Shown here: positions 1-11,352 of the stretch, in pieces
Layout: the number at the start of each line of letters is the position of its first letter
How positions within the stretch are numbered: the first letter of the stretch is position 1
Assembly (NCBI GenBank): GCA_018389105.1
Contig: JACATO010000095.1
Span: 3,009,001-3,073,000, forward strand
Length of the DNA stretch: 64,000 bases
DNA from: Nautilus pompilius
Lineage: Eukaryota; Mollusca; Cephalopoda; Nautilida; Nautilidae
Direction: 5' to 3'
The notes under the pieces: model-generated
Databases searched by the model: none
What the model was told of the DNA's origin: nothing
The model's input: only the letters and a program-made list of their open reading frames with translations
Position numbers and translations under genes: made by a program

Positions 1-1490
1 TCTTTTTGAAAAATATTAAAAAAATGTTCTCAAATTCATTTGAAATGAATGATAAAGGTAAGTCATTGCCAACGATGTTGTTAGTTTTGGAATAAATTGC
101 TTGTGTTTTAGCAAACTTCAGCAGTTTTTTTAAAGAAAGTTAAAGCATGATTCACTAGAGTTGTTTTATCAGTGCAATGTAAAAGGTGTTACCTTCTAAA
201 CCAACCACAATAAGACACTTGTAGGTTTTATCTAGCATCCTTATTAGATCAGATAAAGCTTTATAACCAAAAATGTTTCTGTATGTATTACTTCTATTTA
301 CAAAGCTTCATGAAATATTTTGTTAAACATAAAAAAAAAAATGAATAAAGCATTGCTGTTTAATAAAGAAAAGAAATAAAATTAAAATAATTCACTTTCT
401 TTGAATTTCAAATGGCACTTCTGAAAAACTGTTTGATACCATTAGAGAACAGAAGAAATGAAAGTAAAAGAAGAAAAATGCAAGAGCTGATGACTAGACC
501 AGATATAATTTACATAAAACAAGAACAATAAACTTATACAGCAATATTCCCACTGTCAGCAGTGATGAAAAATTTGGATATACAATTTGAACAAAAGGTT
601 TTCATCAAATATGATTTCCACTGAGCGTGTAAAGTTAGAAGAGGCGGCAGATATTTTGACGGGAATGAAATTTATTTCATTTGCAGTCTTCATTTTGAGA
701 GCAAGGGTAGAAGTTATTATTACATTTTGCACAAAGACAGCACAACTATAAACAGTTTTGTAGCTGGAGACTGTCAGTTTTGTTAATTAATCACATTATG
801 ACAAGCTTTGTGCTCGCAGCTGCCATGTAGTCCAGGGGCACTTGAAGCTCAGCAGCTACTTCTTTAAGAGTGGCACAGTATCACTGACTGAAGAATAACT
901 GATCAGTGGGATACCAGACAGTATGGCTATTGCAAAACATTACAAACTAACACCAGTCTTACCTTTAACTACAGGCTCTATTCTGAAACATCAATATCAA
1001 GCCCTCAATACTTCTGACAGCAGAGATAATCTGCAGTTATATAAATACACCTGTTTGTGTTTAAATAACCATCTTATTTAAAAAAAAAGAAGCTCATACA
1101 GGTTTCTGTGGGTTTGTACAATATTTTTTCTAAAATATAGAGAAAAAGTAAAGAAATAAAACAATAATATATTATCAATACTACTATTTTCTTGTTTTAA
1201 TCCTTCATCAACTGTACTTATTTAACAGCACTATTTTTTTCTACTTTGTAGAGTACTTTTCCTTTTCTTTTGTGTCCGAGATTAATTTACATTCATATTG
1301 ATAATGAATTTGAAATATTTATTTATACTTATATATAAGTCTTTGTACAAATTTTCTTTATCATCAGTTTGGTTTTATTATTTCTGTTAAAATGTAAGAT
1401 TATTCCTGCTAAGCTTAATAAGATTATCTCTCCTTGCTTTTTAAACATATAAGGGTTAATACTATCTTAAGTCTGCATTTGCTTATCATC
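1..1490. other. AT-rich noncoding DNA
   Basis: I see no gene, splice-bounded open frame or recognisable transposon here. The stretch is AT-rich with short A and T runs. A possible reading frame near its end (1434-1745) is low complexity because it crosses the TG/TC microsatellite, so I do not treat it as coding. Confidence 0.6.
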
Positions 1491-1492
1491 AA

Positions 1493-1525
1493 TGTGTGTG
1501 TGTGTCTCTCTCTCTCTCTCTCTCT
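1493..1525. repeat. Compound (TG)n(TC)n microsatellite
   Basis: A run of TG dinucleotides passes directly into a run of TC dinucleotides and is followed by a short TA-rich stretch. It is a simple sequence repeat, likely variable in length between individuals. Confidence 0.9.
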
Positions 1526-2214
1526 ACATATATATTTTTTTCTTTCTTTTCAATGCAAACAGCTCTGCTTATTAATTCTTATTGTGGTATACTTTAGACA
1601 GTGTCTAATTATCATATTTGCTGGTGTGGTAATTAATTATTGGAAGAAAATTGCTCTAAGTAACCAATTTTGGTTTACTAGGTTATACCCTACTCTGGTG
1701 TCTGGTGGCTTTCAAGAAAAGTTAGCAAAGATATTACATTTCTGACCAACTCTCTGGTCAAGAAAGCCAAATGAGCAGAAAAATATGTATTAAGGATCAA
1801 CATCAGTTTTCTGCATTAGCATAAAATTGGAAATATCCCATACTATACATTAAAGATACACAAGATAATGAACTAAATTGCAAAATTTTTTTTACCAGGG
1901 GGTTCTTGCAAGCAAATTCTATTATCAAAAGATTTTGTTGTGAATTATTTGATCAAGAACTTGTTTTTCTTTTTTATTATGTGGTTCTTATTATATATTA
2001 GTCCCTGCTGCTGCTACAGAATGTTTACTTATCTACTGGGACTTGAGGTCCATAAATCAGGAGGAAGATAAGCGTAAATAATTTAATGTGTTTAATCTTT
2101 TATGCACAATAATAAAAAGAAGATAAATTTTACTTTATTATATAAAAAAGTAAATAAGATTAAATTATATTCATATCGGTATTTAACATTGTAAACAACA
2201 GATTAGCAATAAGA
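1526..2214. other. AT-rich noncoding DNA
   Basis: No supported gene or repeat is visible. The sequence is AT-rich with frequent stops in all frames. Confidence 0.55.
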
Positions 2215-2835
2215 TTAACTAACACCAGTTTTAAACAAAAGACACCTTGGACAGGGTGATTTACTACATGTCAAACACATTGGTTCTTTGTGAGGGCGAC
2301 CACCCCTTACCAAGCATGTCCCTGGTTGGCGGATTGGGGAATGGCCTCCAGATATGGAGGTTAGCTGCGAAATAAGCTGTTTCCAGTTGAATAAGCAGTC
2401 ATGGACCAAACTGGTGTTGGTTCTATCAGGACGGGGTGGGGTAGCTTGTGGCAAAGCTACTCCTAAAATGCCTAAGTGTCCCATGATGGAGCCAGCAGGC
2501 AGGCAAGGGCCACCTTAAAAGCCCTGCCCCGGGGTTGGATCCTCGCAGGGTAGGATGTATGAGCCAGGAGCTAAGGGCGGGGTAACCCCTACAGAAAACC
2601 TATAAAGCTGACGTCAGAGGTACTGGGCCAGTGTGCGCTCTCTTAACAAACCACAGTACCATGCACCTTATGCCAACGGCGAATGCTAAGAAGAACAACA
2701 AAAGACACCAGAATCCTGGTTAGGACTGATTCAGTTTGGGTACCTCCAAGGCCTGATTTCTCCATCAAAGTCAGCAGCCCCTCCCCCCCCCACAGAGGTA
2801 CAGGGTTGCCAATGCTTGCTTCCTAATGAACAACC
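2215..2835. repeat. GC-rich island, probably the end of an unrecognised interspersed repeat
   Basis: This block is clearly richer in G, C and CpG than its AT-rich surroundings and has sharp borders. It includes G/C-rich motifs around 2519-2590, a long C run near 2780 and an ATG-bearing stretch near 2680-2720. An 89-codon minus-strand frame (2215-2484) resembles no family I know. The sharp composition change and the lack of a long reading frame suggest a 5' untranslated region or promoter part of a retrotransposon, or less likely a host CpG island. I cannot name the family. Confidence 0.35.
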
Positions 2836-3630
2836 TTAGCCCAGACATCAATGTGTGACACAACAAAGGAAACAAAAAGAAATAATTTATGATCTTGTTC
2901 ACAACTTTTGTAAATAAAAATGTTAAGTAATCTTTAACATAATAATAAGTAAATAATAAAACAAAATCCCTGAATTTAGTTTTTACCAGAGTTCTTTTTC
3001 ATATTTGAAACCCCTTTTGCAGCATTGAACTATGATGTGACCTACTTAAAGAAGGAAGCCAGCATGGCTTATGCAAGGTTGCAGGCTAAGATAATGCTAA
3101 TCAGATTGAGTTTTAAAATGGTTAACCTTATCACTATTATTCCACATGCAGCCCATGCATGCATATTTTAAAAAATATATACAAAACTATAAAACATATT
3201 TAATATTAAAATATGTTTTAAACAAGAAAATAAATTTCAAATTATCTTTACCCTTTTTCTTTTGCTAGCGCTGTCAGAAAAACTACAAGTGTCTGAATGA
3301 TTTTCAAGTAGTTGCCAGCATTCAGAAACAAAATTATTACTTAAATCTTATTGTTCTGCATTAAAACGCAAGTGCATGTGGTCGTATTGTAGTCACTTCA
3401 GTATTGCAGTGTATGAGCAGCACCTTGCGATACTGTAGGAGAGATAAAGTTCTGAATACACAGCATATTTGGCAAATGTAAAGCATAGCTAATTAATCAA
3501 TTATATTGTGCAGTTAAAAACATATGCACACACACAAACACGCACACTATATATATATTTCTTTATATTCAAAAATTTGGTAAATTAAATAAATAGTTCC
3601 CTCTTTTGAATCTGTTTTGAATAGAATAAG
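2836..3630. other. AT-rich noncoding DNA
   Basis: No gene seen. It contains short A/T runs, a small CA-rich patch near 3525-3548 and AT dinucleotides near 3549-3560. Confidence 0.55.
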
Positions 3631-4122
3631 GTAGGCTGAGAATAGTTGATACAGCATCAGTAATTCCTAATTAAATGTGTAGATGAGCTTTAATTGATGT
3701 CATAAGCTACAGCCTAACTAGAAGTTTTGCATTAACTTAAAAATTTTCTAATTTTGCTTGATAAAGTTGAATTAAACCAATGAACTACTTACTGCTTTGT
3801 CATTTCCCATATACTTAATGGAAAAAATGACCAAAATTTTAAAAAGTGTGACAATGTTATATAACAGGCAAATAAATGATTTATGAAAAGATCTTATAAA
3901 TCATGACAACAAACATGACCCAATTAAAATTATTTAAAAGCAGACATTTAGAAGGAGTCATTAGTTCAGTGTGCCAAGCTAGGAGGAAAATTGGAAGATA
4001 AATTTTGTTATTATTATTTCTAGGATGATACACAATTTTTGTCCATGGCTGTAGTTTATCTATACATTTAATTAGAAATTACAAGTGCCCTATCGACTAG
4101 CCCCAGTCTCCCCTGCCCACCA
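3631..4122. mobile_element. Hairpin MITE-like element, copy A
   Basis: The left arm (about 3631-3709) and right arm (about 4046-4122) are imperfect inverted repeats of each other. Each carries the family's inner core, cagtaattcctaattaaat or its complement, and an outer arm ending in ctagccccagtctccc. The roughly 335-base loop shows no coding. Related copies lie near 18.3, 44.8 and 60.0 kb. No transposase is encoded, so it would have depended on an autonomous partner. Confidence 0.5.
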
Positions 4123-4828
4123 AAATAAAACTTTAAAACATTAAGCTTCAATATTAAAAACATATTTTTTATTTATTTATTTTTGCTGTGATTTTGCCTA
4201 AAGTATTTGAGATATTGATGATAACCAAAATTGGCATCTCCAATACAACAGAAACATCAAGACAACTGTAGATCTGCCTCCACAGCACATACTAATATTA
4301 ATCCTAAAAGCTCTTCTGAAGAAAATATTTCTCCAGAAAATATGAAACTGATCCTGAACAAAAAATGTTTCTCCAGATAGATCCTGAGGGGTGGGGTGAA
4401 AAAATGCCAAAGGGCAGACAAGAGAGACCTAAAGCTTCCTGGCTTTGCCTAGGACCACACTCTGTCTACTTTTAATTTCCTTCCAGTCAGTTCTAGCATA
4501 TCTAACTCCCAGACTTCTTGGGATGTCTTGCAGTCTAGGACAAACAAGTGAGAGGTCAGTGAGAGTTTAATGAATCATGCAACCAGATGGGTGATCAAGG
4601 GATGGTCAGAGGATCTGGTGTACTAAGTATGCAGGCAGAGGTCAGCAGGATAAGGCCACTGCTAATGAGCCCTTTCTGGGCAGCTGACTTACTGATGGAA
4701 TGTATATTCATTGACTATGATCATACATGTCTGAGAGACAGGTCTGGATGATGATAAATCCATGATATTTTCAAATGGTTTGGTAATGAAATACTGATGA
4801 GAAATATTTAATGTAAAAAAAATACAGG
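4123..4828. other. Noncoding spacer with a GC-richer patch
   Basis: About 4420-4745 is moderately GC-richer than the flanks and could be part of an old repeat that I cannot identify. Near 4325-4390 the motif tttctccaga followed by gatcctga occurs twice in tandem. No convincing gene is seen. Confidence 0.4.
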
Positions 4829-4830
4829 TA

Positions 4831-7030
4831 AATTACGTACCGCAAAGTATTGTATATAATACGCACCCTAATTTTGATCTCTAACCCCCCAAAATGTATA
4901 ATTCCCATTATAATAAGCAGGCATATTTAGCTCATATTTCAGGCACCATCAGGTTGGGCCAATCTGAAGGAAAACGGGTGTTATACAACAGACAAATGGC
5001 TATTTCCAACTTAAAATCAATTGAGAAATTAAAATGTCTTTCCTTTAGGAGACCATTCGGAATAAACTAAATGTGGAGATATTTTATGGGACCTACATAA
5101 TAGTTTCACAAAAATTGGAAAAAAATTCACTCACTCAGCTGCAGTAGTGATGTGGTAAACCAAGTCACCGGAATGCACATATCAGGTTTTCATGAAGACC
5201 TTGCATATTATGCAATGGCATTCAAAGGTCTTCCCCAAAAAAATCCATTTCAATTACTATGCCATCCTCATTTATTACACCACCTAGCCTACTACACTAT
5301 GGCATAGTGACTGAGATATTATGGTTACATGTATATAAACTCTGCATGGGGATAATCTTCATTTACTCCCTGTTTCTACATACTGTTATACACAATCATA
5401 CTGCCAACATGATGTATGAGGTACATTGCCGCAGATAAACTCCAAATGATCAGCTATGCAGTTGAACACAGTAACAGAGCTGTAGCCTGAAGGTTCGGAG
5501 TGAATGAGGCCAACCAATATCAGGTCCTGGTGACGTTCTCAGGAGAAGATTTAAGCCATGCTGTGTTCAAAATATACTGATTGGGGCACGGGTGCAGACT
5601 ATCCCAAGCTTGAGGAGGAGGTACTTTCCTTTGTCACTGAAAGGTGCATACAGGGTATGGGGGGTTCCACCACAGAGATACATATGCACGCACTTTCTGT
5701 CTACAAAAATCAAAAAACTCAATCTATGCCTGACTTTAAGGCAGCTCAGAAATGTTGCACACGTTTCATGGCCTGCAATCAACTGAGCATACACCGGCAG
5801 ACCACCATCACCCAGAAGTCACCTGATGATTACGAAGATCAGCCGTTGAGGTACCAACAGTTCATCATCAACTACTCCCTGAGTCACATGGGGAGTGCCG
5901 ACTGGATGCCCATGATGTTCGACCATCCCTACAACAACACAGTTGCCCCCCCCCATCAGGTTAAAGACCATTACCATGAAGATTACTGGCAACCAGAAGA
6001 CCCACTTCACAATCATGCTGGGGTGTATGGTTGATGGATGAAGCCCTCACGCTAGACTGGGTGAACAGTGTGTGGGGCAGATGGTATGCTGTGCTGCAAG
6101 CTCCTGTCATAGGATGCCTTCAGATGTCACCGCATGGAACCCGTGAAGGCAGCTCTGAAGAAGACTTGCACAGACCTCACCTTCATCCTGGGGGTATGAC
6201 ATCCATGTTGCAGGTGATGGATGTAGCTTGCAACTGCCCAGTCAAAAGTGTGGTCCAGCAGAGATGGAACCCATGGATGATGAAAGGCAAACACACCTTC
6301 ACTCCCATTGGTCACATGCACCAATCTGACATGCCCACATGCCCATCATTGCCATATGGATCAGAGACGCCTGGAAAGTTGACCCAAGACCATCAAGAAG
6401 GGCTTCCTCAGGTGCTGCCTGTCCAATGCCATGGATGGAACTGAAGATGACATCCTGTGGTCTGAGCCGAAGGATGAGGCATTAGAAGCATCAGAGGGTG
6501 ACAACAATGATATCTACTATGACACAACTGCTACCATGACTGATGAACAGTTCTTGCAGCGGAAGGATGAAGATGGAGTAGTTGGTTTTGATTGGTTTTA
6601 ATCTAGATGCACATCATATCCGTGCATGTCACTTATCCGGTATTATATTTATCAATTTCATCAAATTTCAATAAAATTGTGAAAAAAAATATTATTTGCA
6701 TTTTTATTTTTGTGGTTAAATTTTACAGAGTTTCATTGCCAATATCAATGCTGCACAACCCACTGACATTCAACACTCAAATCCCCCAAAACACACAAAA
6801 CAAAACATGAACAACTATCTTTTATTAATATTCAGTCAAATTTCCATGTGGGATTTTTTGTTGTATAAGTATATTTATTATCACTTGCTCATCTGCCACT
6901 GGCGATGGCCCCAGCAGTCTGGAAAAAAAATCTGCAAAATCTTATATCTTGTATAATGTGCACCCAATTTTTTAAAGGGTAACTTTACTCTAAAAAAAAA
7001 ACCATGTATAATTCACAGCAGTTTACAGTA
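4831..7030 (+). mobile_element. Decayed pogo/Tigger-type DNA transposon
   Basis: A broken Tigger-like transposase (5430-6603) lies between two related end regions. The left end (4831-4905) and right end (6951-7030) share the motif gtataatacgcaccc (gtataatgtgcaccc on the right) followed by AATTTT, and then atgtataattc. The outermost bases also form a weak inverted repeat: ttacgtac on the left and ttactgta read from the right end. Exact borders and target duplication are uncertain. All reading frames are broken, so the copy is dead. Confidence 0.65.
5430..6603 (+). pseudogene. Tigger/pogo-like transposase relic (DDD catalytic family)
   Basis: Pieces of a CENP-B/Tigger-type transposase occur in order across several frames. 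There is an N-terminal helix-turn-helix remnant (DKLQMISYAVEHSNRAVA, from 5430), then a Tc5-type DNA-binding part and catalytic-core pieces: SADWMPMMFDHP (first acidic residue), TGNQKTHFTIMLGCM, WMDEALTLDWVNSVW, DAFRCH (second) and GGMTSMLQVMDV (third). The C-terminal motif DGTEDDILW ends near 6475, and an acidic tail runs to a TAA at 6600. A frameshift lies at the C run near 5946. About 50 residues expected between GCMVDG and WMDEAL are missing near 6030, and further shifts follow near 6190 and 6390. The family cuts and pastes its own element. This copy cannot make an active protein. Confidence 0.8.
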
Positions 7031-7273
7031 AATAAAAAAATTTCATACATGTTCTCTCTATCTCTGTAATCACAAAACCACACAAATTAATTATACCATA
7101 AGTTAGCATGAATAACTTCAATGACTCATCAATAACATGATCCTGAACTAAAATAATATCTACAGTATCAATAAGTACATAGTTAAGAAAAAATAATTAT
7201 ACCTTTTCTCCTCATCAATTAAATTTATTGACAAACATTTAAGCCAATAATGCTTTCATATGCTTCCTGTATA

Positions 7274-8600
7274 TGAGGTCTGTCGAAAAAGTATCTGACT
7301 TTATTTTTTCCCATGGGGAGTAATGACATTAGGGAGGCAAAAGTGTGCATAGTGGAGCTGCATGCCTTCATGCGCATTTTTTGGCGGGCTTGCTGGATCA
7401 TCAGTCGCTGACAGGTAGCCATCGTGTGAGGTGCTGTACTATTTAATCATCGCATTTTCATTTCGCCCGTGATGACAGAACGTGTGGAGCAATGATCCTG
7501 CATCAAGTTTTGCCAAAAGTTTGGAGATACCCAAGTGGAAAGAATTTACAAAATTCAACAGGCTTTTGTTTTGGTGTCAATGCCATGGGTATTACCCAAA
7601 TAAAAGAATAGTATAACAGGTTCAAAGATGGCCGCACATCGGTGGAGAGTGACCAGCATTCCGGGAGGCCATCAAGAAGCTGCAATGCAGTTGTTATCGA
7701 GAAAGTGCGGACCTTGATAATGGAGGATCGTCATTTGATGGTGCGGGAAATTGGTGATGAGATTTGGATCAGTAAAGATTCTGCACATGCAATTTTAAAG
7801 GAGGATTTGGGCTTGAGCAGAGTGGCAGCGAAATTTGTGTCCAAGCTGCTTTCTCAGGAACAACAACTTTGTCTTGAGGTTGCGCAGGACCTGCTGGATA
7901 CTGTCAAAAGGGATCCTGAGTTCCAGAATACTGTGATAACTGAAGATGAGACATGGGTGTATGGGTACGACCCGGTAGCCAAAGCTCAGTCATCACAGTG
8001 GAAGCACCCAACGTCGCCAAGGCCCAAAAAAGCATGTCAGGTCCGGAGCAAAATCAAGGTGATATTGACTGTTTTCTTTGACTACCGAGGCATTGTGCAT
8101 CACGAATACACACCAGAAGGACAAACAGTTACAAAGGAGTAGTATCAGGAAGTCCTCCAACGTCTTCGTGATGCAGTTTGGGTCAAGAGACCGGATCTGT
8201 GGGCCTCGTAAAACTGGCAGCTGCATCATGACAATTCCCTGGCTCATTCGTCACAGCTGATCCAAGGTTTCTTGGCAAAAAAAAGCATTTCACTTATTCG
8301 CCAGGCTCCCTACTCTCCAGACATGGCTCCTTCTGACTTCTGGTTGTTCCTAAAAATGAAGATGTCACTGAAAGGCTCCCGCTTTAAGAGCCAAGAGGAC
8401 ATTATGTGGAATGGAACGGTGGAGCTGAGAGCCATTCCGGAAGAAGCATTCCAGATGTGCTTCGAACAGTGGAAGGATCGCTGGGTTAAGTGTGTGGAGG
8501 CACAGGAGGCCTACTTCGAAGGGGATTAGCAATTGAGCCCCACCAAGTATGTAATTTTTTTTTCCCAGCCTAAGGTCGGATACTTTTTCAAAAGACCTCA
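7274..8600 (+). mobile_element. Mariner-family transposon, copy 1
   Basis: The element is bounded by imperfect terminal inverted repeats: tgaggtctgtcgaaaaagta on the left, and tgaggtcttttgaaaaagta when the right end is read in reverse. It is flanked by a TA dinucleotide on each side (7272-7273 and 8601-8602), the normal target duplication of Tc1/mariner elements. At 1327 bases it is a near full-length mariner. It encloses a disabled DD34D transposase and is closely related to the copy at 22.8-24.1 kb. Confidence 0.93.
7472..8529 (+). pseudogene. Mariner transposase (DD34D), disabled copy 1
   Basis: The frame starts MTERVEQ at 7472 and meets a TGA at codon 8, then continues SCIKFCQKFGDTQVE, the usual mariner N-terminal helix-turn-helix region. 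A 5-base insertion near 7567-7571, relative to copy 2, shifts the frame, and a TAG follows near 7608. From 7642 a long stretch is open: SGRPS, VREIGDE, the first catalytic D in EDETWVYGYDP, QSSQWKHP and VHHEYTPEGQTV. A TAG interrupts at 8140. Then come HHDN (second D) and YSPDMAPSDFW (third D, exactly 34 residues later), ending in EAYFEGD at 8529. All three catalytic aspartates are kept, but several stops and one frameshift rule out a full protein. Confidence 0.92.
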
Positions 8601-8602
8601 TA

Positions 8603-11099
8603 TAATGGTGCACATCAACACTGTATTCCATAACCTATGGCACCATATCTATCTATCTATATATTTTAAAATTTAACTAAAAAAAAAAATTTCTATGGCA
8701 GTCAGACCATGACATTTAAAACAGTAAATATAAGTAATGATGTCTACATACTTCAACACCCATTGCCAACTTGAATTCATACAAAAAAATCAAAACAAAT
8801 CCATTAGCCCTTTATATACCACCTGGGGAGAAGGGGGGGGGGCATTTGCATCCAATCACCTTTCAAATCTGTATTATTCAACACAGTTTGAGCCATAGGG
8901 AGTGTGTCGCACAGTACTTTCTCATTAATATAGCCCTTTGTAATGAAAAATCTGCATGCTCCGACCCCCGAGCAGTTGCACAGATATGCTACTGGTTCTA
9001 GGGTTTTATAGTAAGGTAAAACCATACAAATTAGCTGCCCTAGAAACCATGCCACTTTACACTCAGAATGAAGTTAATGCAAATGAAAACAGAAACTACA
9101 ACTAAAAAGCAACTGTAACCATCAGATGGACCATTCATAATGAAACTAGGAAAGTCTCAAAATGCAATACCAGACTTGATAAAAAAAAAACAAACAACAA
9201 CAAAAACAGCATTTTTTGCAGAAGGGGCTAACAATATTTCTAAATCTATAAAGCATAAACAAAACATCTATGCACAGAAACAACAGTTAAATCTTCTTTA
9301 CACATTGCCAAACTGCAGTACATAAAAGGGCAGTGGTGTTTCCAAATGGAGCTGACCAACTGATAACCAAGGTTACATGAAACTTTCTTTGAAAGTAAGT
9401 TTGTTTAGATTCTGAAACATGGGTACATTTCCAAATGGAAGAAATGCCATAGTAAGAGTGATGGAAGATGATACAAAATTTCCAGTTTATTTCTGAAACA
9501 ACAAACTTGAGCTAAGTAGACAATTTTTAATGATCCACCAAAGCCCTGTACAACAAGTCGAAGAGTTAAAGGTTTTTGCCATTTGTCAACACCATGGTAC
9601 TGAAAGAAGGACCTCAAAATGTTATCTTAGCTAACAAACAAAAATAATAATTATTATAGTTTCAATAAATTTGCAGCAAGTAAACCAACTACTTCTCATT
9701 TTCACATCTGATGTGCTTCCTTCTTCCAACCTGCAGCAGGCCAGTGTTGGCACATAAGTCATCTGTCCACTGGAGGAAACCCAGTGGTTTTGGTTATTTA
9801 AACCAAATGGAGGAAAACAGGGTGCAACAATAGCTCTCTTGCTTTTATTTAATTGAGAATGTGTAATATTCATTTATGCTTGGAATTCTAAGAAGCTCAG
9901 TGGAACTTACCATTTTTTGTGTTTCTAGTTAAATCAATTTTTTTTTAAAAAAGTTAAATATAAGGATAGCTTTGTGTAAAGAAAAAGTCAGAACTAATTT
10001 TCAAGGGTTCTGTGAGTCATAGATATAAATTTAGTGAAGAAATGGAATCTCTACATCATGAAAAGATTATCTGCAAGAAGTTTCAGCACATACATCCTGG
10101 TTACATCTCACCATGGTGTACTGGATACTAAACTCTGGCAGGCTAAAAGAGCAACATTTACAGAATGTTGATAGTGCAACTAAGACAATCAAGGTTTTAT
10201 CACTACTCCTGTTGTTGTACAATTACTGATGTTCAGAAATTGTTTCCTGTCATCTTCGGAAGCACTATTGAGTTATTCAAGGATAATGTTCACTAATTTC
10301 AGCCTCATCAGTTGCTCACAGTTTGCAAATCAGCCTATGCACAAAGATCAAGATTTCTGATTAGTGTTGTTGATGCCATCATTGTCAGCGATGTACAATT
10401 TAACAAGTAGATTTTTCAAACCTTTCTATAGAAACAGCATCTGTACACTATACATCTTTCATATTTCACATCATGCTATACCAATTAACACTCCATATAC
10501 CACACCAGTTTTTACCTTACTTATACCACTTGGGGTACCTAGCCTAGAAGTACTAATATTGGTGTTGAACTGGCTATATGTATCTAATCCGCACAATTGT
10601 AATGCATGGCAAGTGGCATTGGAGCAATACAGACTTGTTAAAAAAGAACTATGTTAGTGAGTAAGGCACAGCCTCTATTGCTCAATCTGTGCTAAATAAT
10701 ACAGTAGTTGGGGTGCAAATGCACCACAGCTGGCATGCAGAGGGTTAAGGAAAATCTTTTGGTTTTTTGATTAAAGAACAAGATAATTTTTGTCCAATGT
10801 GGCCAGACTAGTGTCAAAACTTTTTTAAAAAAGCAAATTAACATACATACATACATACAGGTTAACAAAAATGTAAAACTGTGGATTCTTGGATTTTTAT
10901 ACAATTCAGTAATAAATAAAAATCCGTTAGCATATTTGAAGGAACATCAATGGGAGAAACATAGCCATCAATTGTTGTTATTGATAATATATACAAATAC
11001 AAATATTTACAAGGTAGACAATCCCGGAGAAAGTGTAGTGCCCTGTTTGTCACTAGAAAGTATTGCCATTCCTGTGCTATGTTGAGTCTGCCTTTGGCA
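8603..11099. other. AT-rich noncoding DNA without a recognisable gene
   Basis: Short tetranucleotide runs occur near 8646-8662 and a G run near 8829-8839. Blocks around 8800-9060, 9700-9830 and 10070-10340 are a little less AT-rich and may be old repeats. The open frame at 10364-10657 (97 codons) matches nothing I know and lacks clear splice or start context. I support no gene here. Confidence 0.45.
10841..10860. repeat. (CATA)n microsatellite
   Basis: About five tandem copies of a CATA tetranucleotide are seen. A second run of the same unit occurs near 11337-11352. Confidence 0.8.
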
Positions 11100-11280
11100 G
11101 GGAAATCCCCATGAGAACTTTCTATTTTAAGATGTAGAAAGAAACCCTTGAAGCTAGTTCTGAGAAGAAACAATGCCAGGGAAATTTGCCAAACCAAGCT
11201 GTTCCCACAGAAAGCAAACTTGGGTGCTCAACCTTAGCAATCCAGCAGTCTAACCACTGAACTTTCACACCCACCTTAGC
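11100..11280 (-). mobile_element. tRNA-derived SINE, minus orientation
   Basis: Read on the minus strand, the right end gives a tRNA-like head containing ttcagtggttagactgctgg, which resembles the A-box of an RNA polymerase III internal promoter. The body includes a shared motif read on the plus strand as ttttaagatgtagaaagaaa. Similar heads and bodies recur near 46.1, 54.3 and 63.5 kb in the same orientation. The element encodes no protein, and SINEs of this kind are copied by a partner LINE. Confidence 0.55.
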
Positions 11281-11309
11281 CATAAATTATTTAGAAATTG
11301 TTCAAATTG

Positions 11310-11352
11310 TCACACACACACACCACACACACACATCATACATACATACATA
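11310..11352. repeat. (CA)n and (CATA)n microsatellites
   Basis: Two CA runs separated by one extra C are followed by CATA repeats. Simple sequence. Confidence 0.85.

Noticed and set aside
1434-1745. 103-codon open frame on the plus strand
   Set aside because: It crosses the TG/TC microsatellite, giving a low-complexity Ser/Leu run, and has no start or splice context or family match.
10364-10657. 97-codon open frame, plus strand
   Set aside because: Hydrophobic, AT-driven composition. No recognised domain, no promoter or splice signal.
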